Origin: Propionibacteriaceae bacterium
GTDB taxonomy: Bacteria > Actinomycetota > Actinomycetes > Propionibacteriales > Propionibacteriaceae
DNA: 14,757 nucleotides
Direction: 5' to 3'
Assembly: GCA_003153855.1 (NCBI GenBank)
Contig: PMBM01000128.1
Span: forward strand, 3,081 to 17,837
A program made the position numbers and the translations under genes. Numbering within the stretch: position 1 is the first letter of the stretch; each line of letters starts with the position of its first letter. This document shows positions 1-6,017 of the stretch, piece by piece. The notes below the pieces were generated by a model. The model ran no database searches and was not told the DNA's origin. It saw nothing but the letters and a program-made list of their open reading frames with translations.

Positions 1-79
1 CTGAAATACCGGAGCGCGTACGTCCTGGTGACAGGTTGCCCTGACCCACGGCTAGCTTCCAGGGAAATGCGCGAGGCGT

Positions 80-99
80 CGCCGCCCGTCGGGGCGGCG
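80..99. other. GC-rich hairpin
   Basis: An 8-bp perfect inverted repeat (cgccgccc at 80-87 and gggcggcg at 92-99) encloses the tetraloop gtcg. It could end transcription from a gene left of the window, but no T-tract follows. Nothing else is recognisable in the first 200 bases. Confidence 0.35.
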
Positions 100-205
100 G
101 GGCCAACCCCGTGCTCTCACCCCGGCTGACCGTTGGGTGTGACGACCAGGTCAGGACCGCATCCGTGGTCGTTCGGTCAACGCTTCACGGCGAACGTGGA
201 CCAGC

Positions 206-234
206 TTGTATCGCGTAGCGTTACGCGTTACAGT
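206..234 (+). promoter_or_regulatory. Promoter and overlapping operator dyad of the higBA-type module
   Basis: An imperfect 26-bp dyad spans 207-232: left arm TGTA-t-CGCGTA, right arm TACGCG-t-TACA, with gcgt between them. It coincides with a plausible core promoter, TTGTAT (206-211), a 17-nt spacer and TACAGT (229-234). That places the start of transcription at or next to the GTG at 241, so the toxin mRNA would be leaderless. No Shine-Dalgarno sequence separates the dyad from the GTG. HigA-type antitoxins are known to repress their own promoters, so this is the expected binding site. The dyad is seen directly; promoter use is inferred. Confidence 0.6.
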
Positions 235-240
235 CGATCT

Positions 241-519
241 GTGATCGTCAGCTTCCGACACAAAGGCCTTGAGCGGCTCTACCGCGAGGGTTCCAAGCGG
301 GGCGTCCAGGCCGACCATGTCTCGAAGTTGTTCCGCATCCTGTCGCTTCTTGACGTGGCACAAACCGCCGACGACCTCGCGATCCCGTCGTTCCGAACGC
401 ATCAGCTGAGGGGCGACCTCGCCGGCCATTGGTCGATCTGGGTGAACGGGAACTGGCGCGTGACGTTCAGATTCGTGGATGGCGACGTCGAGCTCGTCGA
501 CTACCAGGACTACCACTAA
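241..519 (+). CDS. higB: HigB-type (RelE superfamily) toxin
   Basis: This 92-aa protein matches the RelE/HigB mRNA-interferase toxins, which cleave mRNA on the ribosome. The family signature is visible: an N-terminal strand (IVSFRHKGLERLY), a helical middle (DHVSKLFRILSLL), then the C-terminal beta-sheet core with HQLRGDLAGHWSIWVNGNWRVTFRF and a closing VELVDYQDYH. The length is typical of the family. GTG at 241 is chosen over the upstream TTG at 133 because the extra 36 residues are unlike the family and would place the promoter dyad inside the gene. The antitoxin gene begins 13 nt after the stop, the toxin-first order typical of higBA. Target specificity cannot be read from the sequence. 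Confidence 0.88.
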   Translation: MIVSFRHKGLERLYREGSKRGVQADHVSKLFRILSLLDVAQTADDLAIPSFRTHQLRGDLAGHWSIWVNGNWRVTFRFVDGDVELVDYQDYH

Positions 520-532
520 GGAGGGTGAGGAC

Positions 533-820
533 ATGGTGATGAAGACTCCGGTGCATCCCGGCGAGATCCTGCGCGAGGACGTCCTCGCGGATCTTGGCTT
601 GAGCGTCGGCGAGGCGGCGTCCCGTCTCGGCATCTCGAGGGTGACGTTGAGCCGGGTGCTGCACGGTCACGCGCGTGTGAGCCCGAACCTCGCCGTGCGT
701 CTCGAGGAGGCCGGCGTGGGCACGGCACGGGCCTGGCTCGCGATGCAGTCGGCCCATGACCTCGCTGCCGAACGGGCCGCGGGACTGCCGACGGTGCGCA
801 AGCTCGATCCCGTCGCCTGA
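533..820 (+). CDS. higA: HigA-type XRE-family antitoxin
   Basis: This 95-aa protein should neutralise the preceding toxin and bind the module's operator. The family's N-terminal PVHPGEILREDVL motif is at residues 6-18. A helix-turn-helix follows at about residues 22-45 (LSVGEAASRLGISRVTLSRVL), then HARVSPNLAVRLEEAG, which is standard for HigA. Start ATG 533 has a strong Shine-Dalgarno sequence (AAGGAGG at 518-524) that overlaps the toxin stop codon, so the two genes are probably co-transcribed. An in-frame ATG at 479 lies inside the toxin gene and lacks such a site. The C-terminal tail after residue 80 (ERAAGLPTVRKLDPVA) is short and unremarkable. Confidence 0.9.
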   Translation: MVMKTPVHPGEILREDVLADLGLSVGEAASRLGISRVTLSRVLHGHARVSPNLAVRLEEAGVGTARAWLAMQSAHDLAAERAAGLPTVRKLDPVA

Positions 821-860
821 CGGTCCGTGCATCAGCGAGACGCGAATCTCACAGTTCGAT

Positions 861-879
861 ATTGCACGGCTATTGCACG
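861..879. repeat. Short direct repeat (attgcacg x2)
   Basis: The octamer attgcacg occurs at 861-868 and again at 872-879. It lies between the antitoxin gene and the tRNA fragment. It may be an arm-type site of an integration region, but two 8-mers are weak evidence. Confidence 0.25.
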
Positions 880-947
880 AAGCCGAAACCAGTGAGGCTC
901 CACTCTGTGTTTGGCCTCGTCAGAGGCACATTCACCGAGCCCATGTG

Positions 948-974
948 GCTGGTTCAAGTCCAGTTGGGCCCACC
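948..974 (+). tRNA. tRNA 3' fragment (T arm and acceptor 3' strand), possible att remnant
   Basis: A complete T arm is visible: stem gctgg (948-952), loop ttcaagt (953-959), stem ccagt (960-964). It is followed by a 7-nt acceptor-like strand tgggccc (965-971), a discriminator A and CC. No matching 5' acceptor strand, D arm or anticodon stem lies upstream, so this is not a working tRNA. A variable-loop-like atgtg at 943-947 suggests homology extends slightly upstream. Such 3' ends are what integrative elements leave at tRNA-borne attachment sites. The isotype cannot be assigned. Confidence 0.55.
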
Positions 975-1238
975 CTTGGAAACCCTGCGTGGCTAGGAGA
1001 AGCGCAATATCTCTCCAATGCTGGGGAACTTGTGGGGAACTACCGCGCTTCAATGCCCCGTCGCTCACGAGGCCTCAGCGCGCCGCGTCTTGGTCATGAG
1101 CGCACAGATCCGCCTTCCCTTGGACTGAGTTTGCTTGTCGATCATCTGGTCGATTGGTGCCCGGGAGGCGTAGCCGGGATGGCAGCGCGAGCAAGTCCCT
1201 CGGCGAAGGTCGGGCTCGCGCGCAGGGGGTCGGTTGCG
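975..1238. other. Gene-free stretch after the tRNA fragment
   Basis: I see no supportable gene, promoter or repeat in these bases. Open frames crossing it on both strands are compositionally odd, match no family I recognise, and run through the tRNA fragment or the antisense of the hydrolase relic. Confidence 0.4.
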
Positions 1239-1899
1239 TCACTGGGCGGCGCGCGCAGCGGCTATGACGAGGTCAGCGAATCCGCGAGGTGCTTCCAGTG
1301 GGGTGAAGTGCCCGATCCCGTCAACTTGGTGCAGGGTGGCGTCGGAGAAGAACATGTCCGTCGATCGGACCAGGAGCGAGGGAAGAGGGGGTCAAGTTCT
1401 TGCCACAGCACGTGGACGGGGAGGCTGAGACGATCTGGGGCCTGCGGCGGCTGCTCATTCAATGCATTGGCGATGTACCCGGCGCCGACGCGGTACCAGT
1501 TGCTCGCCGATTCGAACGCGCCTGGTCGGGAGTAACGATCCACCAGCTGCTCGAACTCTGCCGTGTCGACGACGAAGTCGGGGCCGGACCAATGCCGCCG
1601 GAAATGATGGAGGTACGCGCGGATATTGGCGCGTCGCCCGTCTAGCAGTTGCACGCTGAGCGGTGACCGGTGGAAGTACTGATACCAGAGTTAGGGAATG
1701 ACCTTCCCGTCCAGCACTCGACGCCCGGCTCCGGGCAGCGGAGGTGATATCGCCAGGGCGCCGACGAAGGTTGGGTATTCCTTGGCCAGCGTCTGCGCCA
1801 CTCGGCTGCCGATGTCGTAGCCGCCCACGATGGGTCTGATCAGTTGGAGCTCGTCGATCAGGCTGGCGATGCTGCGTGCTTGCGCTGAGGGGGTGTAGA
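1239..1899 (-). pseudogene. Epoxide-hydrolase-like alpha/beta-hydrolase, broken three times
   Basis: The relic reads from about 1899 down to a natural-looking TGA at 1239-1241. The nucleophile elbow is visible as VGGYDIGSRVAQTLAKEYP, with Asp in the G-x-D-x-G position used by epoxide hydrolases and haloalkane dehalogenases. A cap region (WYQYFHRSPLSVQLLDG...IRAYLHHFRRHWSGP) and the C-terminal DGIGHFTPLEAP with the catalytic His follow. Three lesions are present. The N-terminus before FYTPSAQARSIASLIDELQ is missing. A TAA at 1691-1693 interrupts the frame between KVIP and LWYQYFH, consistent with a GAA-to-TAA change. A one-base deletion at about 1358-1366 shifts the frame between WSDR and DMFFSDATLHQVDGIGHF. 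The hydrolase is almost certainly inactive. Confidence 0.85.
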
Positions 1900-1900
1900 A

Positions 1901-2335
1901 ATGACCGGATGGCTGGTCGCCTACGGACTGTTGTCCTTCTTCTGCCTCGCCGGATCTCTTATGGAGCACTTCGCCGTGATGCAGGGGTGGAGTGTGGTCG
2001 GGTCCGACGAGTTCGCCGCCGTACACACCAAACAGAGCAATGGCATCGTCGGCGTGTATGTGATCCCCAAATTGGTGCTCACGGTCACGATCGCGGCGCT
2101 GCTTGTGATCCACCCCTCGGGAGTGCCGATCCTGCTCTTCTGGGTGAGCTTGATCCTCCTAGCCGTCTCGTGGGCAGTGTCCTTCTTGGTGGAGATCCCG
2201 ACTCAACGGCGCATTCGGCAAAGCAAGAGCCCTACGTTGATCCGCCGCCTGATCGCCTTCGACTGGATCCGAGTCGGCGCAGTCGCCTTCCATGCCGTCA
2301 CCGTGTGCGTCGTACTCGTCTACCAGCTGGGCTAG
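1901..2335 (+). CDS. Small four-helix membrane protein, function unknown
   Basis: This 144-aa protein is strongly hydrophobic, with four likely membrane segments at about residues 3-19, 50-71, 77-98 and 122-142. A polar loop holds EIPTQRRIRQSKSPTLIRRLIAFDWIR between helices 3 and 4. The layout resembles DUF1772-like (anthrone-oxygenase-type) membrane proteins, in which an acidic residue and an arginine-rich loop precede the last helix, but I cannot confirm the family. ATG 1901 is preceded by an AGGGGG-type ribosome site at about 1888-1893. That site lies in the antisense of the truncated hydrolase, so the gene begins right at the rearrangement point. It converges on the aldolase operon. Confidence 0.65.
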   Translation: MTGWLVAYGLLSFFCLAGSLMEHFAVMQGWSVVGSDEFAAVHTKQSNGIVGVYVIPKLVLTVTIAALLVIHPSGVPILLFWVSLILLAVSWAVSFLVEIPTQRRIRQSKSPTLIRRLIAFDWIRVGAVAFHAVTVCVVLVYQLG

Positions 2336-2337
2336 CT

Positions 2338-2369
2338 GTACTGACCGGACAGGTTAGTTGAGTCGGTAC
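2338..2369. terminator. Possible weak convergent terminator
   Basis: GTACTGAC (2338-2345) can pair with GTCGGTAC (2362-2369) with one G-T wobble and a 16-nt loop. It sits in the 64-nt gap between two converging genes, where a bidirectional terminator is expected. There is no T-tract and the loop is long, so support is weak. Confidence 0.25.
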
Positions 2370-2399
2370 GACGGCTAGCACTCCGACCTGTTCTCCTGA

Positions 2400-3233
2400 T
2401 CATCTCGGGTCATAGAGGTTGAGGAGCCGGTAGCTTTCATCCTCGACTGCAGTTCGAGCAGGCCTCATCCACTTGCGGGAGTCCACCATGGTGGGGTCGG
2501 CATTCAGCGAGTCGCGAACGGAGCCGGTGAAGACCTGGTTGAGGTGGGTTGAGACGTTGATCTTGGTCATCCCAGCAGCGATCGCGGCCCGCATGCCATC
2601 ATCGGAAACGCCGGAGGAGCCGTGCAGAACAAGAGGGACGCTCAAAGCCGTCCGGATGGCACGGATCAGGTCCTCGTCGAGGTGGGCATCACGGGTGGTC
2701 ATGGCGTGAGAAGAGCCCACTGCAACAGCCAGCAGATCGACGCCGGTATATGCGACAAAAGCCGCTGCGTCCACCGGCGAGGTGCGCGCCGACGGGTCAT
2801 GAACGCCGTTCTTTCCGCCCACCTCGCCTAGTTCCGCCTCGAGGTCCACCCCGGCCGCGTGGCACAAAGCCACCATGGTCCGCGTAGTCTCGCGATTCGC
2901 TTCGTCCGAGAGTCTGGAGCCGTCGTACATCACTGACGTGACACCCAGTTCGACAGCTTCGGCGACCAGCGCAGTGTCCTCGGCATGGTCCAGATGAACC
3001 GCCACTGGCACCGACGCCGCCCGCGCCACCGCAATCATTGCAAGGCAGATAGGTTCAAGGGCGCCGTGGTACTTCACGGCGTTCTCGGAAATCTGCAGCA
3101 CCACCGGCCGGCCGGCCCGCTCGGCCGCGCGAGCGAAGGCCGTGGCGTGCTCGAGGTGGATCACGTTGAACGCACCCAGCCCCGTGCGGGCCCGCTGGGC
3201 GGCATGGGCGAGTTCTCGGAGCGACGCGAGCAT
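2400..3233 (-). CDS. Class II ketose-bisphosphate aldolase (tagatose/fructose-1,6-bisphosphate type)
   Basis: This 277-aa enzyme belongs to the zinc-dependent class II aldolases (GatY/KbaY/FbaA), which split tagatose- or fructose-1,6-bisphosphate into dihydroxyacetone phosphate and glyceraldehyde-3-phosphate. Visible landmarks are GAFNVIHLEHA near residues 20-30, VAVHLDHAED at 77-86 (catalytic Asp82 and zinc ligand His83), VMYDGSRLSDEANRETT, the acidic EAELGEVGG, GVDLLAVAVGSSHAM, the zinc-ligand LVLHGSSGVSD, and the phosphate-binding KINVSTHLN. ATG 3233 shares its A with the TGA of the preceding gene (TGATG), implying translational coupling; a longer frame would overlap that gene extensively. 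With the PfkB kinase two genes upstream it completes a tagatose-6-phosphate-type route. Sequence alone does not separate tagatose from fructose specificity. Confidence 0.88.
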   Translation of the reverse strand: MLASLRELAHAAQRARTGLGAFNVIHLEHATAFARAAERAGRPVVLQISENAVKYHGALEPICLAMIAVARAASVPVAVHLDHAEDTALVAEAVELGVTSVMYDGSRLSDEANRETTRTMVALCHAAGVDLEAELGEVGGKNGVHDPSARTSPVDAAAFVAYTGVDLLAVAVGSSHAMTTRDAHLDEDLIRAIRTALSVPLVLHGSSGVSDDGMRAAIAAGMTKINVSTHLNQVFTGSVRDSLNADPTMVDSRKWMRPARTAVEDESYRLLNLYDPR

Positions 3234-3652
3234 CAGTTCTCCGACGCCACGACGAGGGTGACGAGCGAGTCTGCGACGACTCGATCTTCGCCGGTGGCCG
3301 GCAGGAGCGCGAAATCCTCGCCACACGCAGCTCGCTCAGAGCCGAGAACCTCCATGATCCCGAAACGCACACGGGCGCCTCGCAACGGCTCGTACGCCTC
3401 ACGTCCCGGCAGCAGATCCGTCCCCTGCACTGTCACCGTTGCACTTTTCACTCTGATCAAGCCGGTGATCGTAGTGAGCATGTCCGGGCCGCTCACCACG
3501 CCACGGTTGCGGTTCAGGTGGCAGACCTGGCCATTGGGCCGGTGGGCGGTGGCGTGTAGGCAGTTGGAGTGGGCAATCAGCGCCTTCGAGTCGTGACCGG
3601 CCGCAGCAAAGGCCTCGGCCAGCGTCGGGTGAGTGAGTTGTTTGGTCAGCAT
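3233..3652 (-). CDS. RbsD/FucU-like sugar mutarotase
   Basis: This 139-aa protein has the length and layout of RbsD/FucU pyranase-mutarotases, which speed interconversion of sugar anomers. Supporting segments are HPTLAEAFAAAGHDSKALIAHSN at residues 8-30, with His20 at the catalytic position of RbsD, and VCHLNRNRGVVSGPDMLTTITGLI at 43-66, matching the family's V-L-N-x-x-x-G-x-V-x-x-x-D-x-L block. An Asp usually found at about residue 28 (as in IADGN) is His here (IAHSN), so chemistry or substrate may differ. ATG 3652 lies 8 nt after the kinase stop region, and its TGA overlaps the aldolase ATG. An in-frame extension upstream would run into the kinase gene. The family call is moderate; the gene itself is secure. 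Confidence 0.65.
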   Translation of the reverse strand: MLTKQLTHPTLAEAFAAAGHDSKALIAHSNCLHATAHRPNGQVCHLNRNRGVVSGPDMLTTITGLIRVKSATVTVQGTDLLPGREAYEPLRGARVRFGIMEVLGSERAACGEDFALLPATGEDRVVADSLVTLVVASEN

Positions 3653-3659
3653 CGGGGGA

Positions 3660-4589
3660 TCACTTTCCGTGGATGGTGGTGGTGACCTCGAGCGTTTTCG
3701 CGTAGGCCGGGTCGAACCGACCAGTCTCGGGGTGAGCTGCGGCCGCTGCCGAGACGCGTACGGCGAGGGGCAGCGCCGCGTCCACGTCGAGTTGGGCCGC
3801 CAGTCCGGTGGCAAGCCCGCCGACCAGCACGTCACCACAGCCGACAGGGTTCACTGCAACCACCCTGGGCGCACTCACTTCGACGGCCTTCTCGAGGCTG
3901 ACTGCCAGAGCCCCTTCAGCACCAAGCGAGACCACGACCCACTTCGGACCCTGCGAGCAGAGACTGCGAGCGGCTTCGATCACCGAGGCCAAGTCGCTCA
4001 GGTCGGCCCCGATCAGAGCGGCCAACTCCTCGCGGTTTGGCTTCACGACCGTTGGAGCGGCGACCAGGGCCGCGCGTAGGAGGGCGCCGCTCGTGTCAAG
4101 GATCACCGGGCGGCCGGCCCCAACGGCCGCCCGGATCAGGGGCGCATACACGTCCTCGGGGCAACCGGAAGGGACGCTGCCCGAAAGGGTTACCACGTCT
4201 ACGCCAGGCAGCAGATCCGAGAACCTCGCAGTCAGTGCTGCCAGGTCTGTCGCGGTCACGGCCACTCCGGGCTCGAGGAACTCGGTGGAGGTACCGTTCC
4301 CGTCGATAATGTTGATGCACGTACGCGTCTCGCCGGCCACTCGAACGAACTCGTCCTGCATGCCATAGGTCGCTAGTTGGCTGGTCACGAATTGCCCGGC
4401 GAACCCCCCGACAAAGCCAGTGGCCACGATGTGCTGGCCACACAGCTGCGCGCCGCGGGAGACATTGAGGCCCTTGCCACCCGCGCTCGCGGTCACTGTT
4501 GCAACGCGCTGAACCGCGCCTATCGTGATGCCAGCGACGTCATAGCGCTTATCGATCGCTGCATTCAGGGTCACGGTGAGGACGGTCAC
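3660..4589 (-). CDS. PfkB-family sugar-phosphate kinase (1-phosphofructokinase / tagatose-6-phosphate kinase type)
   Basis: This 309-aa protein belongs to the LacC/FruK branch of the PfkB (ribokinase-like) family, which uses ATP to make fructose- or tagatose-1,6-bisphosphate. Visible motifs are LTVTLNAAIDKRYDV at the N-terminus, the substrate-binding GGKGLNVSRG at residues 37-46, VDVVTLSGSVPSG near 130-142, VVKPNREEL at 181-189, and the second PfkB signature NPVGCGDVLVGGL at 247-259 with the catalytic base Asp253. The usual GAGD is GCGD here. GTG 4589 is chosen because the protein then begins exactly at the conserved first strand. That GTG forms a GTGA overlap with an upstream small frame. 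Placement before a mutarotase and a class II aldolase argues for a tagatose-6-phosphate route. Confidence 0.87.
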   Translation of the reverse strand: MTVLTVTLNAAIDKRYDVAGITIGAVQRVATVTASAGGKGLNVSRGAQLCGQHIVATGFVGGFAGQFVTSQLATYGMQDEFVRVAGETRTCINIIDGNGTSTEFLEPGVAVTATDLAALTARFSDLLPGVDVVTLSGSVPSGCPEDVYAPLIRAAVGAGRPVILDTSGALLRAALVAAPTVVKPNREELAALIGADLSDLASVIEAARSLCSQGPKWVVVSLGAEGALAVSLEKAVEVSAPRVVAVNPVGCGDVLVGGLATGLAAQLDVDAALPLAVRVSAAAAAHPETGRFDPAYAKTLEVTTTIHGK

Positions 4590-4741
4590 GACCTACCCAC
4601 CGGGAGAACGTCGGTGCACGCCTCGCTAAGAAACCTTACTGTGTCGTGCATATCGACCCCGTTCTCTGTAATAAGAGTGTCGTGCTTGGTCATAGACAGG
4701 GATCCTGGATCGTTTCTCTCGCCAATGATCTCAAAGAGCAT
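4586..4741 (-). CDS. Small unknown ORF coupled to the PfkB kinase, or C-terminal remnant of a larger gene
   Basis: From ATG 4741 this frame gives 51-52 residues (MLFEIIGERNDPGSLSMTKH... ending DVLPVGRS). Its TGA overlaps the kinase GTG by four bases, the same coupling style as the genuine gene pairs here. The frame stays open further upstream, and residues just before the ATG (TFRGEQVALLRR) look as protein-like as those after it, so the ATG may be internal to a gene that lost its N-terminus. I do not recognise the family. It could equally be a leader region in which the overlap is chance. Confidence 0.3.
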   Translation of the reverse strand: MLFEIIGERNDPGSLSMTKHDTLITENGVDMHDTVRFLSEACTDVLPVGRS

Positions 4742-4833
4742 CCGCCGCAAGAGTGCGACTTGTTCGCCGCGGAAGGTCGCAGCGCCGCCGCCTCCATTTG
4801 TTCGACGCGTCCACGTTGAAGGCACCGATCGCC

Positions 4834-4872
4834 CCGTCCCTTCTTGTGGGCTTGCCGCACAAGAAGGGACGG
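4834..4872. terminator. Perfect 15-bp hairpin, likely terminator of the transporter operon
   Basis: The arms ccgtcccttcttgtg (4834-4848) and cacaagaagggacgg (4858-4872) are perfectly complementary, with a 9-nt loop (ggcttgccg). The hairpin lies about 100 nt beyond the stop of the last gene of the minus-strand transporter operon and before the kinase-aldolase unit, where a terminator is expected. No T-tract follows on either strand; actinobacterial terminators often lack one. It could instead be a mobile-element end. Confidence 0.55.
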
Positions 4873-4904
4873 CTCGTCCAGCGCTCGGTACATCACGCCA
4901 TCCA

Positions 4905-4980
4905 CTCGCCCAACGGTCGTACAGGCGGGGCTCGGCGATGAGTGCTCGGTGGCGCTGTTGGTAGGCCGAGGGTGTCACCA
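4905..4980 (-). pseudogene. Possible AraC-family C-terminal relic
   Basis: Directly after the sugar-kinase stop, the minus strand reads VTPSAYQQRHRALIAEPRLYDRW. The motif TPSAYxxRHR is the usual end of AraC-type DNA-binding domains. Only about 20 residues match, with no helix-turn-helix before them because the kinase gene occupies that DNA. It is best read as the tail of a regulator cut off by a rearrangement; the match is short and may be chance. Confidence 0.3.
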
Positions 4981-6015
4981 GACGGCGCCGTCCCCTCCCG
5001 TGGGCCGTGCGCCGATCACCCCTGTCGGCACAGCCGCTCCGGTCGGCGCGATCTGCTCTCGAAGACGAGCGAGCGCGGCCGGGGTGAGGGAGGCCCCGGA
5101 CAGCTTGGCCGCATACAAGGCTGCACCGACGTCAGGCGGGTAGAGCGGCTCGCGGAACTCGCAGTCCCAGGGCGCCTGCGCGAGTAGTCGGACGAACTCG
5201 TCCTTGACGGTGGGCGCGGAGAACACCCCGCCCGAGTAGGAGACCGGAACGGGCTCCCCTTCCGTGAAGCCGAGCCGACGCCTGGCGGTGTCGACCAGCG
5301 AAACGAGCTCCCCCGCCGCGTCCGTGAGGATCTCGCCTGCCTGCTCGTCCCCGCGATCTGCCGCTTCCGTGACCACCGTGGACAACGCAGCCACTCGACG
5401 CCGATCACGGCGCCACCGGAGAATGGTCACGGCGACGAGGTCGAGGTCGGCGGCGAGCCCCAGGCGCGCACGCATCAGGTCGAGGAGGGGGCCTTCGCCC
5501 AGGCGCCCGTCGCTCATCTGGGAGAATTGCTGCAGGCCCCGCATGCCGATCCAGTACCCGGAGCCCTCGTCGCCGAAGAGCTCGCCCCAACCACCGACCC
5601 TGACGTGCTGCCCTTCACGTTCTCCGTAGCAGATCGATCCCGTGCCGCTGACGACGTTGATGCCGTCGTGTGCGCCGAGAGAGCCGGCCCATCCGGCCAC
5701 CATGTCGTTGCCGCAGGCGAATCGGTCGTGACCGAGCGCGGCGCGCGCTGCGGCGGCGAGTGCGGGTAGATCTGCGCTGACCTCTCCATAGGCGGGAAGC
5801 CCAAGGAAGCCGTGCGCGAGCTCGGCGGGTGTGATCCCGGCGCGCTCGCAGACCTCGGCCACGCCGTCGTGCAGGACACGCGCGACCAGCGCGACCCCCT
5901 CGCGCTTGCCGAGGTAGTAGCAGCTGGGCGCCTGGATCGTCGCCGCCACGCGGCCGTCGTCGGCCACGAGACACATTGAGGTCTTGGTACCCCCGCCGTC
6001 GACACCGAGGAACAC
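4975..6015 (-). CDS. BadF/BadG/NAGK-type amino-sugar kinase
   Basis: This 346-aa protein matches the BadF/BadG/BcrA/BcrD-type ATPase family that includes N-acetylglucosamine kinase. The ASKHA-fold motifs are visible: phosphate-1 loop GVDGGGTKT at residues 4-12, FACGNDMVAGW at 99-109 with catalytic Asp104, phosphate-2 SGTGS at 123-127, then GGWGELFGDEGSGYWIG from 141, and the adenosine-region SYSGGVF further on. GTG 6015 starts the first strand two bases after the stop of the preceding AgaS-type gene; the longer frame from 6204 would lie inside that gene. The C-terminal tail (TGVIGARPTGGDGAVW) looks unstructured and ends at a possible AraC relic, so the 3' end may have been altered. Its likely substrate is an imported amino sugar. 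Confidence 0.85.
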   Translation of the reverse strand: MFLGVDGGGTKTSMCLVADDGRVAATIQAPSCYYLGKREGVALVARVLHDGVAEVCERAGITPAELAHGFLGLPAYGEVSADLPALAAAARAALGHDRFACGNDMVAGWAGSLGAHDGINVVSGTGSICYGEREGQHVRVGGWGELFGDEGSGYWIGMRGLQQFSQMSDGRLGEGPLLDLMRARLGLAADLDLVAVTILRWRRDRRRVAALSTVVTEAADRGDEQAGEILTDAAGELVSLVDTARRRLGFTEGEPVPVSYSGGVFSAPTVKDEFVRLLAQAPWDCEFREPLYPPDVGAALYAAKLSGASLTPAALARLREQIAPTGAAVPTGVIGARPTGGDGAVW

Positions 6016-6017
6016 CG

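Noticed and set aside
133..240. Upstream TTG start for the HigB toxin
   Set aside because: The added residues are unlike the family and the promoter dyad would fall inside the gene.
948..974. A functional tRNA gene
   Set aside because: No D arm, anticodon arm or 5' acceptor strand can be built upstream.
832..1068. Minus-strand frame of 78 codons containing LDLNQPHG
   Set aside because: LDLNQPHG is the antisense reading of the tRNA T arm; the rest matches nothing.
756..1535. Long plus-strand open frame of 259 codons
   Set aside because: It runs through the end of the antitoxin gene, the tRNA fragment and the antisense of the hydrolase relic. It has no family resemblance and contains the tRNA-derived segment AGSSPVGPT, a common sign of a false gene.
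4690..4905. Minus-strand frame of 71 codons over the hairpin
   Set aside because: It reads through a perfect 15-bp inverted repeat and gives no recognisable protein; the alternative frame ending at 4586 is better supported by its overlap with the kinase start.
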